From positions 434,001 through 498,000 of the forward strand of contig NZ_FNYH01000001.1 in NCBI RefSeq assembly GCF_900108915.1: a DNA stretch of 64,000 bases. The letters are read 5' to 3'. Positions 19,670 through 28,390 of this stretch are shown piece after piece. The DNA is from Allopseudospirillum japonicum (lineage in GTDB: Bacteria > Pseudomonadota > Gammaproteobacteria > Pseudomonadales > Halomonadaceae). The notes under the pieces were generated by a model, which did not search any database, was not told the origin of the DNA, and was given only the letters and a program-made list of their open reading frames with translations. The position numbers and the translations under genes were made by a program. Every line of letters begins with the position of its first letter. The stretch's first letter is position 1.

Positions 19670-20602
19670 TTAACCATCTTGGTTAATACGTTCAATCAGT
19701 TCAGCGAGCACTTGATCTGCCTTGTCATTGTCTACCTGGCATGTCCCTGCGTTAAAGTGACCACCACCACCATAACCTAAGCAAAGTTCGCCCACATTTG
19801 TGTTTGAGGTACGCGATAAAATCGATTTACCAATGGCAAAAACCGTATTTTGTTGACGCAAGCCCCACATTTGGTGAATCGAGATATTGCATTGTGGGTA
19901 TAAGGCATAAATCATAAAACGGTTAGTAGCCCATATGGTGTTTTGATCTCGTAAATCAAGGACCACAAGATTGCCATATACTTTGGAACAGGCTTGTAAC
20001 TGTGCTTTAGCTTTTTCTTCATGATCAAAATAAAGCTCTACCCTTTCTTTGACATCAGGCAAGGCCAAAATATCGTCAATGGAATGGTGTGCACAGTAGT
20101 CAATTAGCTCCATCATCAGTTGATAGTTAGAAATACGGAATTCACGGAAACGACCTAAACCAGTCCGTGCATCCATTAGGTAGTTTAATAAAACCCAACC
20201 GGTCGGATGCAGGACTTCTTCACGGTTAAAGTTGGCCGAATCCCCTTTATCGACCGCTTCCATCATTTCATCCCAAGCTGTAGGAAAGGCTTGGTGACCA
20301 CCATAGTATTGCCATACGACACGTGCGGCTGAAGGCGCATCCGCATCAATAATGTGATTTTTTACACCTTCTTCATTACGCAAGGTTTCACTTAGATGGT
20401 GATCAAACGCTAAATGACAACCTGCCACATAAGGCAAGTTAGTCGTGATATCTCGGCTGCTAATTTCAATTTTGCCATCTTGCATATCTTTTGGGTGCAC
20501 AAACAAGATGTCATTAATCAAGTTGAGGTGCTTTAGCAAAACAGCGCAGACAAGACCATCAAAATCGCTACGTGTAACTAGGCGGTATAAAGGCTCAGAC
20601 AT
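19670..20602 (-). CDS. DHH/DHHA1 family phosphoesterase
   Basis: About 310 residues. N-terminal TRSDFDGLVCAVLLKH and FDHHLSE are the DHH metal-binding motifs. The C-terminal LCLGYGGGGHFNAGTCQV is the DHHA1 GGGH substrate motif. Members include exopolyphosphatases, nano-RNases and c-di-nucleotide phosphodiesterases; this protein lacks CBS or GGDEF-like domains, so the substrate is open. ATG 20602 has AGAGGGA upstream and is preferred to the start at 20629. It is separated from mgtE by 144 bases and from mltF by 33. Confidence 0.82.
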   Translation of the reverse strand: MSEPLYRLVTRSDFDGLVCAVLLKHLNLINDILFVHPKDMQDGKIEISSRDITTNLPYVAGCHLAFDHHLSETLRNEEGVKNHIIDADAPSAARVVWQYYGGHQAFPTAWDEMMEAVDKGDSANFNREEVLHPTGWVLLNYLMDARTGLGRFREFRISNYQLMMELIDYCAHHSIDDILALPDVKERVELYFDHEEKAKAQLQACSKVYGNLVVLDLRDQNTIWATNRFMIYALYPQCNISIHQMWGLRQQNTVFAIGKSILSRTSNTNVGELCLGYGGGGHFNAGTCQVDNDKADQVLAELIERINQDG

Positions 20603-20746
20603 GAAAGCTTCCCTCTTAAGATCAATCAAAGGTAAAAAACAGGCCGGATGCCGAGCAGCACCCTAGATGAGTTGCGGCAAACATAGCATATTTTGATGCC
20701 AAAATGGATGTTTGCCTGTGTTGCTTACCCCAGCCAAACCTAGGTA

Positions 20747-22114
20747 TTAGCTTAAATAAAACACGGTTGCTAGCCCTAAAAAGGCCATAAAGCCGACAAC
20801 ATCTGTCACTGTAGTGAGAATCACACTGCCAGCAAGGGCTGGATCTATGTTGAGTTTTTTCAATAACATAGGCAATAAAGTACCAGATAAGGCGGCAACC
20901 ACCAGATTGATAATAATGGCCGCACCTATCACCACACCAAGCACCCAATCACCAAACCACAGCATAGCGACTAAGGCCACAACAAAGGCCCATAAAACGC
21001 CATTTAAAGCCCCTACAATCAGTTCGCGATTTAACAGCCATTGCGCATTGGAACTGGAAACATGACCTAACGCCATCCCACGAATCACCACGGTGAGTGC
21101 TTGACTCCCTGCAATTCCTCCCATGCTCGCCACAATAGGCATTAATACTGCCAATGCGACGACCTTTTCAATGGTCGCATCAAACAAACCAATTACCGCT
21201 GAAGCTAAAAAAGCAGTCAATAAATTGACACCAAGCCAGACCGCGCGCCGCCTTGTGGTGCGCATTACAGGTGCGAAAGTATCTTCTTCATCTTCCAAAC
21301 CGGCCATACTCATCACCGCATGGTCCGCATTTTCACGAATGACATCAACCACGTCGTCAATCGTGATACGCCCAAGTAAGCGCCCCTCTGCACTGACAAC
21401 GGGTGCGGAAATCAAGTCAAATTTTTGGAATAAATTGGCAACTTCATTTTCTGGTAGGCTTGCAGGAATCACCACACATTCGGTTTCCATCACCTCGCGC
21501 ACAGTAATATTTGGATCCGACACTAACAGTGTATTTAATTGTAAGCGCCCAATAAATTCATCGCGCCGTGAGACCACCAACAAGGCATCGGTTGAATCTG
21601 GGATACGCTCATGCCGGCGCAAATAACGCAGGACCACATCCAAGGTAATATCCGCACGTATGGTGATAGTATCTGTATTCATCAAGCCGCCGGCGGTATC
21701 TTCTGGATACGAGAGCACAGATTCCACTCTGTGCCTATCTTGCGTATCCATCGATTGCAGGACTTCATGAATCACAGCATTTGGCAGGCGCTGCAACATA
21801 TCGGCAATATCGTCTGTATCCAGACCTTCCGTCGCTGCCAGCAGTTCCTGCGCATCCATGCGTGTTAAAAATTCTGTTTGCACGTCATAGCTTAAATACT
21901 GGAGCACTTCCCCTTGTTGCTCCGCATCGACCAAACTCCACAGCAACTCACGCTCTTTAGGTGGTGTTGATTCCAACAAGTGGGCCACATCAACTGGCGG
22001 CAAGCCTGAATTCAACATCCGCCTGACTTGCGTCCAAGCGCCGCTTTCAAAAGCTTGGTTAAAACGTGCTAGTTTTGTGAGGGTGATTTGTTTAGTATCA
22101 GGTGGATTTGCCAT
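20747..22114 (-). CDS. mgtE: magnesium transporter MgtE
   Basis: A 455-residue magnesium channel. A cytoplasmic N domain of helical repeats (about 1-130), a CBS pair (about 140-260, with DTITIRADITLDVVLRYLRR and GRITIDDVVDVI) and five membrane helices in the last 170 residues make the classic MgtE layout. The signature MGGIAGSQALTVVIRGMALG is present. The N and CBS domains of the family close the pore when magnesium is high. It is transcribed alone, opposite to the next gene. Confidence 0.95.
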   Translation of the reverse strand: MANPPDTKQITLTKLARFNQAFESGAWTQVRRMLNSGLPPVDVAHLLESTPPKERELLWSLVDAEQQGEVLQYLSYDVQTEFLTRMDAQELLAATEGLDTDDIADMLQRLPNAVIHEVLQSMDTQDRHRVESVLSYPEDTAGGLMNTDTITIRADITLDVVLRYLRRHERIPDSTDALLVVSRRDEFIGRLQLNTLLVSDPNITVREVMETECVVIPASLPENEVANLFQKFDLISAPVVSAEGRLLGRITIDDVVDVIRENADHAVMSMAGLEDEEDTFAPVMRTTRRRAVWLGVNLLTAFLASAVIGLFDATIEKVVALAVLMPIVASMGGIAGSQALTVVIRGMALGHVSSSNAQWLLNRELIVGALNGVLWAFVVALVAMLWFGDWVLGVVIGAAIIINLVVAALSGTLLPMLLKKLNIDPALAGSVILTTVTDVVGFMAFLGLATVFYLS

Positions 22115-22249
22115 CCCCGACCTCGCTTATTAATCAGAATATGCACACGCTCGGCGCTTAAAATAAATATCCTGTATGCTAGCCTAGCAAGCTTTTGGCC
22201 TATTTAATTGCGCGTTTATAACGCAAGTGCTTTGCTAAGGATATGCCCC

Positions 22250-22627
22250 GTGGTTACTCGTACTGCTAATGATAAAACTTCTTCCAAGGCTTATAAGCCT
22301 AGCTTTAGCTCTTCTGCCTCTGCCCTGCGCACTTTAAGAGCTGGTAAACGTCATCCTAATTGGCTTGATGCCGCTGAGTATTTATTGGAACGTGCGGCAC
22401 CTGATGTCAAACTCCTGATTGAAGCCGCCTTAGACCTTGAAACCAGCAAACAAGGAGAAGCACGCCACGCCTTACATCCAGAACGCCCTTTTAAAGCACG
22501 TCCTTGGTATCAAAAACCCGCTGGCCCTTTTTCCATCCTACAATGGTTAATGATGTTGGTGATTGGCGGTATTTTCACCGGACTTGTGATCTGGATTGTG
22601 AATAACGCTATGATTCGTCAATGTTAA
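22250..22627 (+). CDS. conserved hypothetical single-pass membrane protein
   Basis: About 125 residues, function unknown. The N-terminal 40 residues are serine/threonine/lysine-rich and probably disordered. A predicted helical stretch follows (WLDAAEYLLERAAPDVKLL), then one membrane helix near the C-terminus (residues about 95-118, FSILQWLMMLVIGGIFTGLV). The start is chosen at GTG 22250 because AAGGA lies about 9 bases upstream; the frame is open from 22208. It precedes the sulfurtransferase by 49 bases. Confidence 0.6.
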   Translation: MVTRTANDKTSSKAYKPSFSSSASALRTLRAGKRHPNWLDAAEYLLERAAPDVKLLIEAALDLETSKQGEARHALHPERPFKARPWYQKPAGPFSILQWLMMLVIGGIFTGLVIWIVNNAMIRQC

Positions 22628-22676
22628 ATTAAAATGCTTTAATGCAGCTTGCCTAATTTGATCGAGGACGCACCTT

Positions 22677-23510
22677 ATGCATTCATCTGAAGCCAATATG
22701 TTACCGCATCTTATTTCTGTACAGACACTTTATGAGCACTTAGATCATCCTCAAATACTTATTCTTGATGTCCCTTGTCGCCCTGAATCTTATACGCAAG
22801 GCCATATTCCCAACGCGATTTATCTAGATCCACAAGCTTTATTAGCAGGAACAGGCGACGCACCGCAAAAACTTCCCAGTGTGGAAGCCTTATCCAGACT
22901 TTTCTCACAACTTGGACTCACACGCGACACCCATGTCATCGCGTGCGATGATGAAGGGGGTGGCTGGGCAGGCCGTTTATTATGGACTTTAGAAGTCATT
23001 GGACACACCCGCTGGTCTTACGTCAACGGCGGTACTTGTGCTTGGAAAGCGGCTCATTTACCCACAGAAACCCAAACACGCCAACCGCAAATTTCTGACT
23101 ATCAAGCACAAATTTTGCGTCCCGAACTTATTATGACCCAAGAAGAGTTACGCCAACGTTTAAATGATCCTGATTTAGTGATTTGGGATGCCCGTTCCCC
23201 TGAAGAATATCAAGGACTTAAAGTTAATGCTGCACGTGCTGGCCATATTCCCGGCGCGGTTAACTATGAATGGACTCGAGCAATGGATCAAGATCAGGCA
23301 TTGCAAATCCGTGGATTTGCTGAAATTTTATGTGAACTTGCCCCTTTGGGGATTCAGGCAGACAAAGAAATTGTTACCCATTGTCAAACCCATCATAGAT
23401 CCGGTTTTACTTGGCTAGTCGGTTATTTATTAGGTTTTAACATCCGTGCTTATGACGGTTCTTGGAAAGAATGGGGCAATCATCCGCGTTTACCCATTGA
23501 ATGCCCTTAA
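22677..23510 (+). CDS. sulfurtransferase with two rhodanese domains
   Basis: A 277-residue protein of two tandem rhodanese domains (about 10-130 and 145-275). The catalytic cysteine lies in the second domain, VTHCQTHHRSGFTW. CQTHHR is neither the classic thiosulfate rhodanese loop nor the CGSGVT loop of 3-mercaptopyruvate sulfurtransferase, so the donor is uncertain. The first domain is inactive, with Asp in place of Cys (VIACDDEGGGWAG holds a Cys outside the loop position). Name it as a rhodanese-family sulfurtransferase only. Confidence 0.87.
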   Translation: MHSSEANMLPHLISVQTLYEHLDHPQILILDVPCRPESYTQGHIPNAIYLDPQALLAGTGDAPQKLPSVEALSRLFSQLGLTRDTHVIACDDEGGGWAGRLLWTLEVIGHTRWSYVNGGTCAWKAAHLPTETQTRQPQISDYQAQILRPELIMTQEELRQRLNDPDLVIWDARSPEEYQGLKVNAARAGHIPGAVNYEWTRAMDQDQALQIRGFAEILCELAPLGIQADKEIVTHCQTHHRSGFTWLVGYLLGFNIRAYDGSWKEWGNHPRLPIECP

Positions 23511-23526
23511 TTTACTCTTGTCACAT

Positions 23527-23560
23527 CAGGGGCATTCACAACTTTTACGTGAATGCCCTG
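23527..23560 (+). terminator. hairpin after the sulfurtransferase gene
   Basis: CAGGGGCATTCA pairs with TGAATGCCCTG (one bulge) around an 11-base loop, followed by a moderately T-rich run (TGTTTGCCTCTTT). It lies 17 bases after the stop and before tldD. It could terminate or attenuate readthrough; the T tract is imperfect. Confidence 0.45.
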
Positions 23561-23592
23561 TGTTTGCCTCTTTATCATCCTAGGAGCACCCT

Positions 23593-25035
23593 ATGCAAGC
23601 AAATACCTCATGCGTACAAGCGACCTTACTGGATCCGGCGGGTATCCAAACCAGTCAACTCACGCAGTGGTTAGACCGCTTGATGACCCCAGGCGTTGAA
23701 TATGCCGATCTTTATTTTCAACAAAATCAAAGTGAAGCTTGGGTGTTGGAAAACTCCTGTGTGCGTAATGCAAGTTTCAACCTTGATCGTGGTGTTGGCG
23801 TGCGTGCTGTCAGTGGTGAGAAAACAGGATTAGCTTATTCCGATCAGATTCAGATTCAGGCCATTGAGCAAGCTATTCAAGCTGCCGCCTCGATCAGTCG
23901 TCAAGGCCAGCACACGCGCGCGGCTTTAGGCACTCCCCAAGTGAACACCCCCTTATACCCTGGGATTAATCCATTAGACACTTTATCGCCTGTAGAAAAG
24001 GTCGCTTTATTACGGCATGCCGACCAATGCGCTCGTTCAGCAGACACACGGGTTACTCAGGTTTCTGCGAGCTTATCTACCCAGTATGAAGAAGTGCTGG
24101 TGGTAGGTTCCGATGGTACCTTGGCGACAGATATTCGCCCTCTAGTGCGTTTCGGTATTTCAGTGGTTGTTGAAAATCAAGGCCGTCGCGAAAGTGGACA
24201 AGCTGGCGGCGGCGGCCGCTTTAGCTTAGCTTATTTTAGCGATCAACAAATCGCCGAATACGCGCAAGAAGCGGTACGTTCGGCTTTGGTGAATTTAGAA
24301 GCCATCGCCACACCTGCAGGAGAAATGCCTGTCGTCTTAGGATCTGGTTGGCCTGGCATCTTATTACATGAAGCGGTCGGTCATGGCTTAGAAGGTGACT
24401 TTAACCGTAAAGGGAGTTCCACATTTAGTGGTCGTCTTGGTGAACAAGTCGCTTCCTCTTTATGTACTGTAGTCGATGATGGCACCTTAAAAGAGCGTCG
24501 TGGCTCACTCACCATTGATGATGAAGGGACTCCAAGCCAACATACAGTGTTAATTGACTCTGGGAAATTGGTCGGCTACATGCAAGATAAAATGAATGCA
24601 CGCCTGATGGGAATGCAACCTACTGGCAACGGCCGCCGCGAATCTTACGCCCACATGCCGATGCCACGAATGACCAATACTTACATGCTCCCTGGTGAAC
24701 ATAGCCGTGATGAGATGATCGCTTCAATCAAAAAAGGGATTTACGCCGCCAACTTTGCCGGCGGCCAAGTTGATATTACTTCGGGGCGTTTTGTTTTCTC
24801 CGCCAGCGAGGCTTACTTAATCGAAGATGGACGTATTACCCAGCCTGTCAAAGGTGCCACCCTGACAGGCAATGGTCCTGAAGTTATGCAAAATATTAGT
24901 ATGGTTGGCCAAGATTTAGCCCTTGATCCTGGTATTGGTGTATGTGGTAAAGAAGGCCAAGGCGTGCCTGTAGGCGTCGGCCAGCCTAGCATCAAAGTAG
25001 ATCATTTAATTGTTGGTGGTACTCAGGGCCACTAG
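23593..25035 (+). CDS. tldD: metalloprotease TldD
   Basis: A 480-residue subunit of the TldD/TldE heterodimeric zinc protease, which matures microcin B17 and degrades unfolded peptides such as CcdA. The zinc-binding [11 protein letters not shown] motif (HExxxH) is at about residues 256-266. The C-terminal [19 protein letters not shown] matches the family. An AGGAG box precedes the ATG. The partner pmbA (tldE) lies 1.9 kb downstream, beyond yjgA and an inserted IS element. The gene itself is intact. Confidence 0.96.
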   Translation: MQANTSCVQATLLDPAGIQTSQLTQWLDRLMTPGVEYADLYFQQNQSEAWVLENSCVRNASFNLDRGVGVRAVSGEKTGLAYSDQIQIQAIEQAIQAAASISRQGQHTRAALGTPQVNTPLYPGINPLDTLSPVEKVALLRHADQCARSADTRVTQVSASLSTQYEEVLVVGSDGTLATDIRPLVRFGISVVVENQGRRESGQAGGGGRFSLAYFSDQQIAEYAQEAVRSALVNLEAIATPAGEMPVVLGSGWPGILLHEAVGHGLEGDFNRKGSSTFSGRLGEQVASSLCTVVDDGTLKERRGSLTIDDEGTPSQHTVLIDSGKLVGYMQDKMNARLMGMQPTGNGRRESYAHMPMPRMTNTYMLPGEHSRDEMIASIKKGIYAANFAGGQVDITSGRFVFSASEAYLIEDGRITQPVKGATLTGNGPEVMQNISMVGQDLALDPGIGVCGKEGQGVPVGVGQPSIKVDHLIVGGTQGH

Positions 25036-25120
25036 GTGTATTCAATATCTTAAATGACCAAAATGCGCGACAAGCCCCGTACTTTGAGCGAAGGGTAGCG
25101 CAGGGAGGCGTCAGCTTCCC

Positions 25121-25230
25121 TTAATGGGGTTGGGTTTGTTGTTCAATATATTGGCGTATCACTGACATAGGCACACCCCCAAGGCTACCGGCGTAGTCAC
25201 TTGAACTCCATAGCACATTCTTTATGTATA
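25121..25230 (-). pseudogene. tnpA: 3' remnant of IS200-type Y1 transposase tnpA
   Basis: The minus-strand reading shows VLWSSSDYAGSLGG, then VPMSVIRQYIEQQ and a stop. This is the C-terminal end of IS200/IS605 TnpA, including the helix with the catalytic Tyr (IRQYIEQQ). The HUH region and the N-terminus are absent because the remnant runs directly into the start of tnpB at 25240. An internal deletion is the simplest explanation. Confidence 0.75.
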
Positions 25231-25239
25231 CTTGAAGGC

Positions 25240-26301
25240 ATGAAATACACCAAGACCTTAAAAGTTCGCGTCCGAGACAAGCACTGCCCGTTGCTGAACC
25301 AGATGGCACGGTCGGTTAATTTCGTTTGGAACTATATCAATGAACTGAGTCACCGTTCCATCAAGGAACGGGGGGGCTTCCTGTCCGCCTATGATATCCA
25401 GAAATACACCCAAGGTGCGCATAAAGAATTAGGGTTGCACAGCCATACGGTTCAGAAAGTGGGTGCTGAATACGCTGCCCGCCGTAAGCAGTTTAAGAAG
25501 AATCGCTTAAACTGGCGCAAATCTGGCGGTGTGCGTCGTTCACTGGGCTGGATTCCGATTAATACCGGCATGGCGAAGTGGAAGAATGGACAGGTGTACC
25601 ATAACGGTCACTACTTTAAAGTCTGGGATAGCTACGGTTTAGGGCAATACAGCTTCCGAACAGGTTCGTTTAACGAAGATGCCCGTGGCCGTTGGTACTT
25701 CAATGTGGTGGTTGAAGTCGAGGCAGAGATACCCGCAGGTCAAGACAAAATCGGTATCGACCTTGGCCTGAAAACCACTGCGACCTGCTCCGATGGCACC
25801 AAGCTGGAAGCATGCCACTTCTATCGTGATTTAGAGCCGAAACTCGCTACAGCGCAACGGGCCGGAAAGAAAAAACAGGTCAAAAATATTCACGCCAAGA
25901 TTGCCAACCGACGCAAAGACGCCTTGCACAAGTTCAGCCGCCAACTGGTGAATCGTGCCGGTGAAATATACGTGGGCAATGTAAAAGCTTCCTCATTAAC
26001 CCAAACCACCATGGCCAAGTCTGTGCAGGATGTAGGCTGGGCCCTGCTGAAAACTATGCTGGAATACAAATGCGATCACGCAGGCATTGTTTTTAAAGAG
26101 GTTAACGAATCGTACACCACCCAAACCTGCTCGCATTGTGGCGCTTTGCCCGATGAGAGGCCGCAAGGTATCCCAGGTCTTGGAATAAGAGAATGGACTT
26201 GCCGTGCGTGTGGTGTCACGCACGACCGCGATATCAACGCGGCCAAGAACATGCTTGCGCTCGGGCATGAGCGTCCTGCAGAGGGAATCCCCGTCCTTTA
26301 G
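25240..26301 (+). CDS. tnpB: TnpB RNA-guided nuclease homologue (IS605 orfB) with altered RuvC-II position
   Basis: A 353-residue TnpB. Wedge/REC-like N-terminal part; RuvC-I GIDLGLKTTATCSDG carries the first Asp; a zinc ribbon shows CSHCG and CRAC; RuvC-III HDRDINAAKN carries the last Asp. The RuvC-II segment reads GEIYVGNVKASSL, with Gly where most TnpBs have Glu (as in VVVETL of the second element here). A nearby VNESYTTQTCS contains a Glu that could substitute, as in TnpB subgroups described as having rearranged catalytic centres. The guide (omega) RNA would come from the right end. No frameshift. The start is set at MKYTKTLKVRV. Confidence 0.85.
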   Translation: MKYTKTLKVRVRDKHCPLLNQMARSVNFVWNYINELSHRSIKERGGFLSAYDIQKYTQGAHKELGLHSHTVQKVGAEYAARRKQFKKNRLNWRKSGGVRRSLGWIPINTGMAKWKNGQVYHNGHYFKVWDSYGLGQYSFRTGSFNEDARGRWYFNVVVEVEAEIPAGQDKIGIDLGLKTTATCSDGTKLEACHFYRDLEPKLATAQRAGKKKQVKNIHAKIANRRKDALHKFSRQLVNRAGEIYVGNVKASSLTQTTMAKSVQDVGWALLKTMLEYKCDHAGIVFKEVNESYTTQTCSHCGALPDERPQGIPGLGIREWTCRACGVTHDRDINAAKNMLALGHERPAEGIPVL

Positions 26302-26308
26302 GGCGGGG
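26289..26308 (+). other. right-end hairpin of the IS element, likely within the omega RNA
   Basis: CCCCGTCC and GGGCGGGG pair around TTTA, overlapping the stop codon of tnpB. In IS605-group elements this structure is recognised by TnpA and the overlapping transcript supplies the guide scaffold of TnpB. The same bases on the minus strand encode the last residues and stop codon of yjgA. Confidence 0.7.
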
Positions 26309-26840
26309 AGGATGTCAAAGGACTGAGTTCACGTAAATAACGAAATAGCTTGCGTGCACTTGCAGGTGGCTTACCTTGGTCGGCTTCCTTATGTGCATTA
26401 CGAATCAGTTGGCGCAGTGTTTGCCGGTCAGTCTGTGGATGCAATGCAAGCCACTGTTCAAAAGCTTGTTCTGTATCAGTCAACAAACGATCGCGCCATT
26501 GTTCTAGTTGATGAAAATGCTGTTGGTGTAAACGGCTTGTAGGATCAAAAGCCTGTAAAGTGCGTTGAATTTGTTCAACATCTTCAGCACGCATGAGCTT
26601 ACCGATATACTGCAAATGGCGACGCTGGGCCTCATTCGAATGAATTCTACGCGCCTCTATCAAGGCGGCACGCATATCATCCGAAATAGGCAATTGCGCC
26701 TGTTGCTGTGAATTAAGCGCCAACATTTGCTGGCCAATTTCCTGCAACGCATGCATTTCACGCTTGCGCTGGGATTTACTGAAGAATTCAGCTTCATCAA
26801 CAAAATCGTGAGACATAAGACAACCCAAATAATCAAACAC
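26298..26840 (-). CDS. yjgA: ribosome-associated protein YjgA/DarP family
   Basis: 180 residues, DUF615 family; E. coli YjgA (DarP) associates with 50S precursors late in assembly. It starts MFDYLGCLMSHDFVDEAEFFSKSQRKREMHALQ; MSHDFVDEAE may be the true start (26816). The core SARKLFRYLRELSP matches the family's C-terminal end. The last residues (TSSPP) and the stop codon are encoded by the right end of the adjacent IS element, so the native C-terminus has been replaced over a few residues. It lies between tldD and pmbA, the usual order in gammaproteobacteria. Confidence 0.88.
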   Translation of the reverse strand: MFDYLGCLMSHDFVDEAEFFSKSQRKREMHALQEIGQQMLALNSQQQAQLPISDDMRAALIEARRIHSNEAQRRHLQYIGKLMRAEDVEQIQRTLQAFDPTSRLHQQHFHQLEQWRDRLLTDTEQAFEQWLALHPQTDRQTLRQLIRNAHKEADQGKPPASARKLFRYLRELSPLTSSPP

Positions 26841-26927
26841 AAAGGCTTATGCTACCACAGCTTATCACCTGCTTAACTGAGCTTAGCTAGATTTTATTTT
26901 TCGCTTGACCTCTTAGGAGTGCTTATC

Positions 26928-28307
26928 ATGTCCGCAACCCAGCCTATCGCTTCTCCACAAATGCTCCAAGAAAGTGCGCAACAAGCACTTGCCTATGCAA
27001 AAGCCCAAGGCGCAGATGCGGCCGAAATTAGCTTAGGTATCACCCAAGAACAAAATGTTTCCGTACGTCTTGAAGAAGTCGAGACTTTAGAATTTGCCCG
27101 TGATCAAGGCATCAGTATTCAAGTCTATTTTGGCCAACGCCAAGGCTCAGCTTCTTGTAGCGATCTTGCACTAGATTCAATCAAAACTAGCGTGGATGCT
27201 GCCTGCCATATCGCACGTTATACAGAGGAAGATCCAGACTTAGGCTTAGCCGATGCGCACTTGATGGCAACCGATTTTGTCGATTTACAACTGGATCACC
27301 CTTGGGACCTTTCTGCCGACCAAGCGATTGAATACGCAAAGCGTTGCGAAGCAGCTGGCCGCCAACATGCCGGAATTAACAATTCAGAAGGTGCTTCCTG
27401 CAGTACCCGACGCAGTCAGGTGTTATATGCAAATTCACATGGTTTTTTTGATCTTGAAGCAAGCAGTCTTCATTCTTTGAGCTGCAGCCTGATTGCAGGC
27501 AGTGGCAGCCAAATGAAACGTGATTATTGGTACGATCTCAAACGCGCTGCCACTGATTTAGCCAGCCCAGAATCTATTGGTCAGCAAGCGGCTGAGCGTA
27601 CCCTCGCACGTTTAGGCGCTCATGCGCGCATTCCCACGGGACGTTACCCTGTGTTATTTGATCCAAGTATGGCCGCTTCCTTATTGTCTAGCTTGGTTTC
27701 CGCTATCAGTGGACGCAACCTTTACCGTGAATCATCTTTTTTGCTAGATCGCTTAGGGGAAACCTTATTCCCTGAGTTTGTACGTATTGATGAACGCCCC
27801 AAACTGCAAGGTGGGTTAAGAAGTGCAAATGCAGATAGCGAAGGGGTTGCCACCCGTAATAACATTTTTATCGACCAAGGACAGCTTGTATCCTATGTCT
27901 TGTCCAGCTATTCAGCACGCCGCCTAAATCGCATGGGGAAACGGAATCTCCAAGGAGAAATCTTTGCCACCACAGCTAATGCAGATGGTTTGCATAACCT
28001 GCATATCTCAGACACAGGTCAAAGTACCCAAACACTGATCTCTAGCATCCAAGAAGGTCTCTGGGTGACCAGCCTGATGGGAAGTGGCGTCAACCTAGTC
28101 ACTGGTGATTATTCACGCGGTGCTGCGGGCTTCTGGATTAAAAATGGCCAAATTGCCTATCCAGTGGAAGGCCTCACCCTTGCTGGCAATCTCACCGACA
28201 TGTTCCAACAAGTACAAGCGATTGGCGCAGAAACAGACCCAAGAAGCAGCATCCACACAGGCGCTTGGCTGATCGAAGGTATGACAGTGGCAGGACAAAC
28301 CAATTAA
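26928..28307 (+). CDS. pmbA: metalloprotease PmbA (TldE)
   Basis: About 459 residues. It is the partner of TldD in the zinc protease that processes microcin B17 precursor; this subunit lacks the HExxxH motif. Family features include GRYPVLFDPSMAASLL, ATRNNIFIDQGQLVSYVLSSYSARR split over residues about 310-335, and the ending GSGVNLVTGDYSRGAAGFW. ATG 26928 has TAGGAG eight bases upstream; a GTG lies nine bases earlier. It is followed by a bidirectional terminator. Confidence 0.95.
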   Translation: MSATQPIASPQMLQESAQQALAYAKAQGADAAEISLGITQEQNVSVRLEEVETLEFARDQGISIQVYFGQRQGSASCSDLALDSIKTSVDAACHIARYTEEDPDLGLADAHLMATDFVDLQLDHPWDLSADQAIEYAKRCEAAGRQHAGINNSEGASCSTRRSQVLYANSHGFFDLEASSLHSLSCSLIAGSGSQMKRDYWYDLKRAATDLASPESIGQQAAERTLARLGAHARIPTGRYPVLFDPSMAASLLSSLVSAISGRNLYRESSFLLDRLGETLFPEFVRIDERPKLQGGLRSANADSEGVATRNNIFIDQGQLVSYVLSSYSARRLNRMGKRNLQGEIFATTANADGLHNLHISDTGQSTQTLISSIQEGLWVTSLMGSGVNLVTGDYSRGAAGFWIKNGQIAYPVEGLTLAGNLTDMFQQVQAIGAETDPRSSIHTGAWLIEGMTVAGQTN

Positions 28308-28340
28308 TAATCACTAAAGTACCAAAAAGCCACCAAAATA

Positions 28341-28366
28341 AAAGGCGCCGTCATTACAGCGCCTTT
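28341..28366. terminator. bidirectional rho-independent terminator
   Basis: AAAGGCGC pairs with GCGCCTTT around a ten-base loop. A T run follows on the plus strand (GCGCCTTTTTTG), and the minus strand also continues with T-rich sequence. It lies between the convergent ends of pmbA and the acidic repeat protein. Confidence 0.85.
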
Positions 28367-28390
28367 TTTGATACTCAGGGTGCCTATATC

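Larger units (their letters stand above)
25070..26319 (+). mobile_element. IS200/IS605-group element: tnpB with a tnpA remnant
   Basis: The left end has a 7-bp stem hairpin (25103-25120, GGGAGGC/GCTTCCC, loop GTCA). The right end has an 8-pair hairpin (26289-26308, CCCCGTCC/GGGCGGGG with one G-T pair, loop TTTA) followed by GAGGATGTCAA, typical of IS200/IS605 right ends. Inside are a 3' remnant of tnpA on the minus strand and a full tnpB on the plus strand. With tnpA broken, it could move only with TnpA supplied in trans. Exact left and right cleavage points are estimates. It sits between tldD and yjgA. Confidence 0.8.

Noticed and set aside
22201-22249. Upstream extension of the hypothetical gene to 22208
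   Set aside because: The open frame begins with TTG without a ribosome-binding site; GTG 22250 has AAGGA at a suitable distance.
25240-26301. Nuclease-dead TnpB-like repressor (TldR)
   Set aside because: Both RuvC Asp residues and the zinc ribbon are kept, and IS end hairpins flank the gene; it is better treated as an IS-borne TnpB with an altered or rearranged glutamate until modelled. The neighbouring protease gene tldD is unrelated by name.
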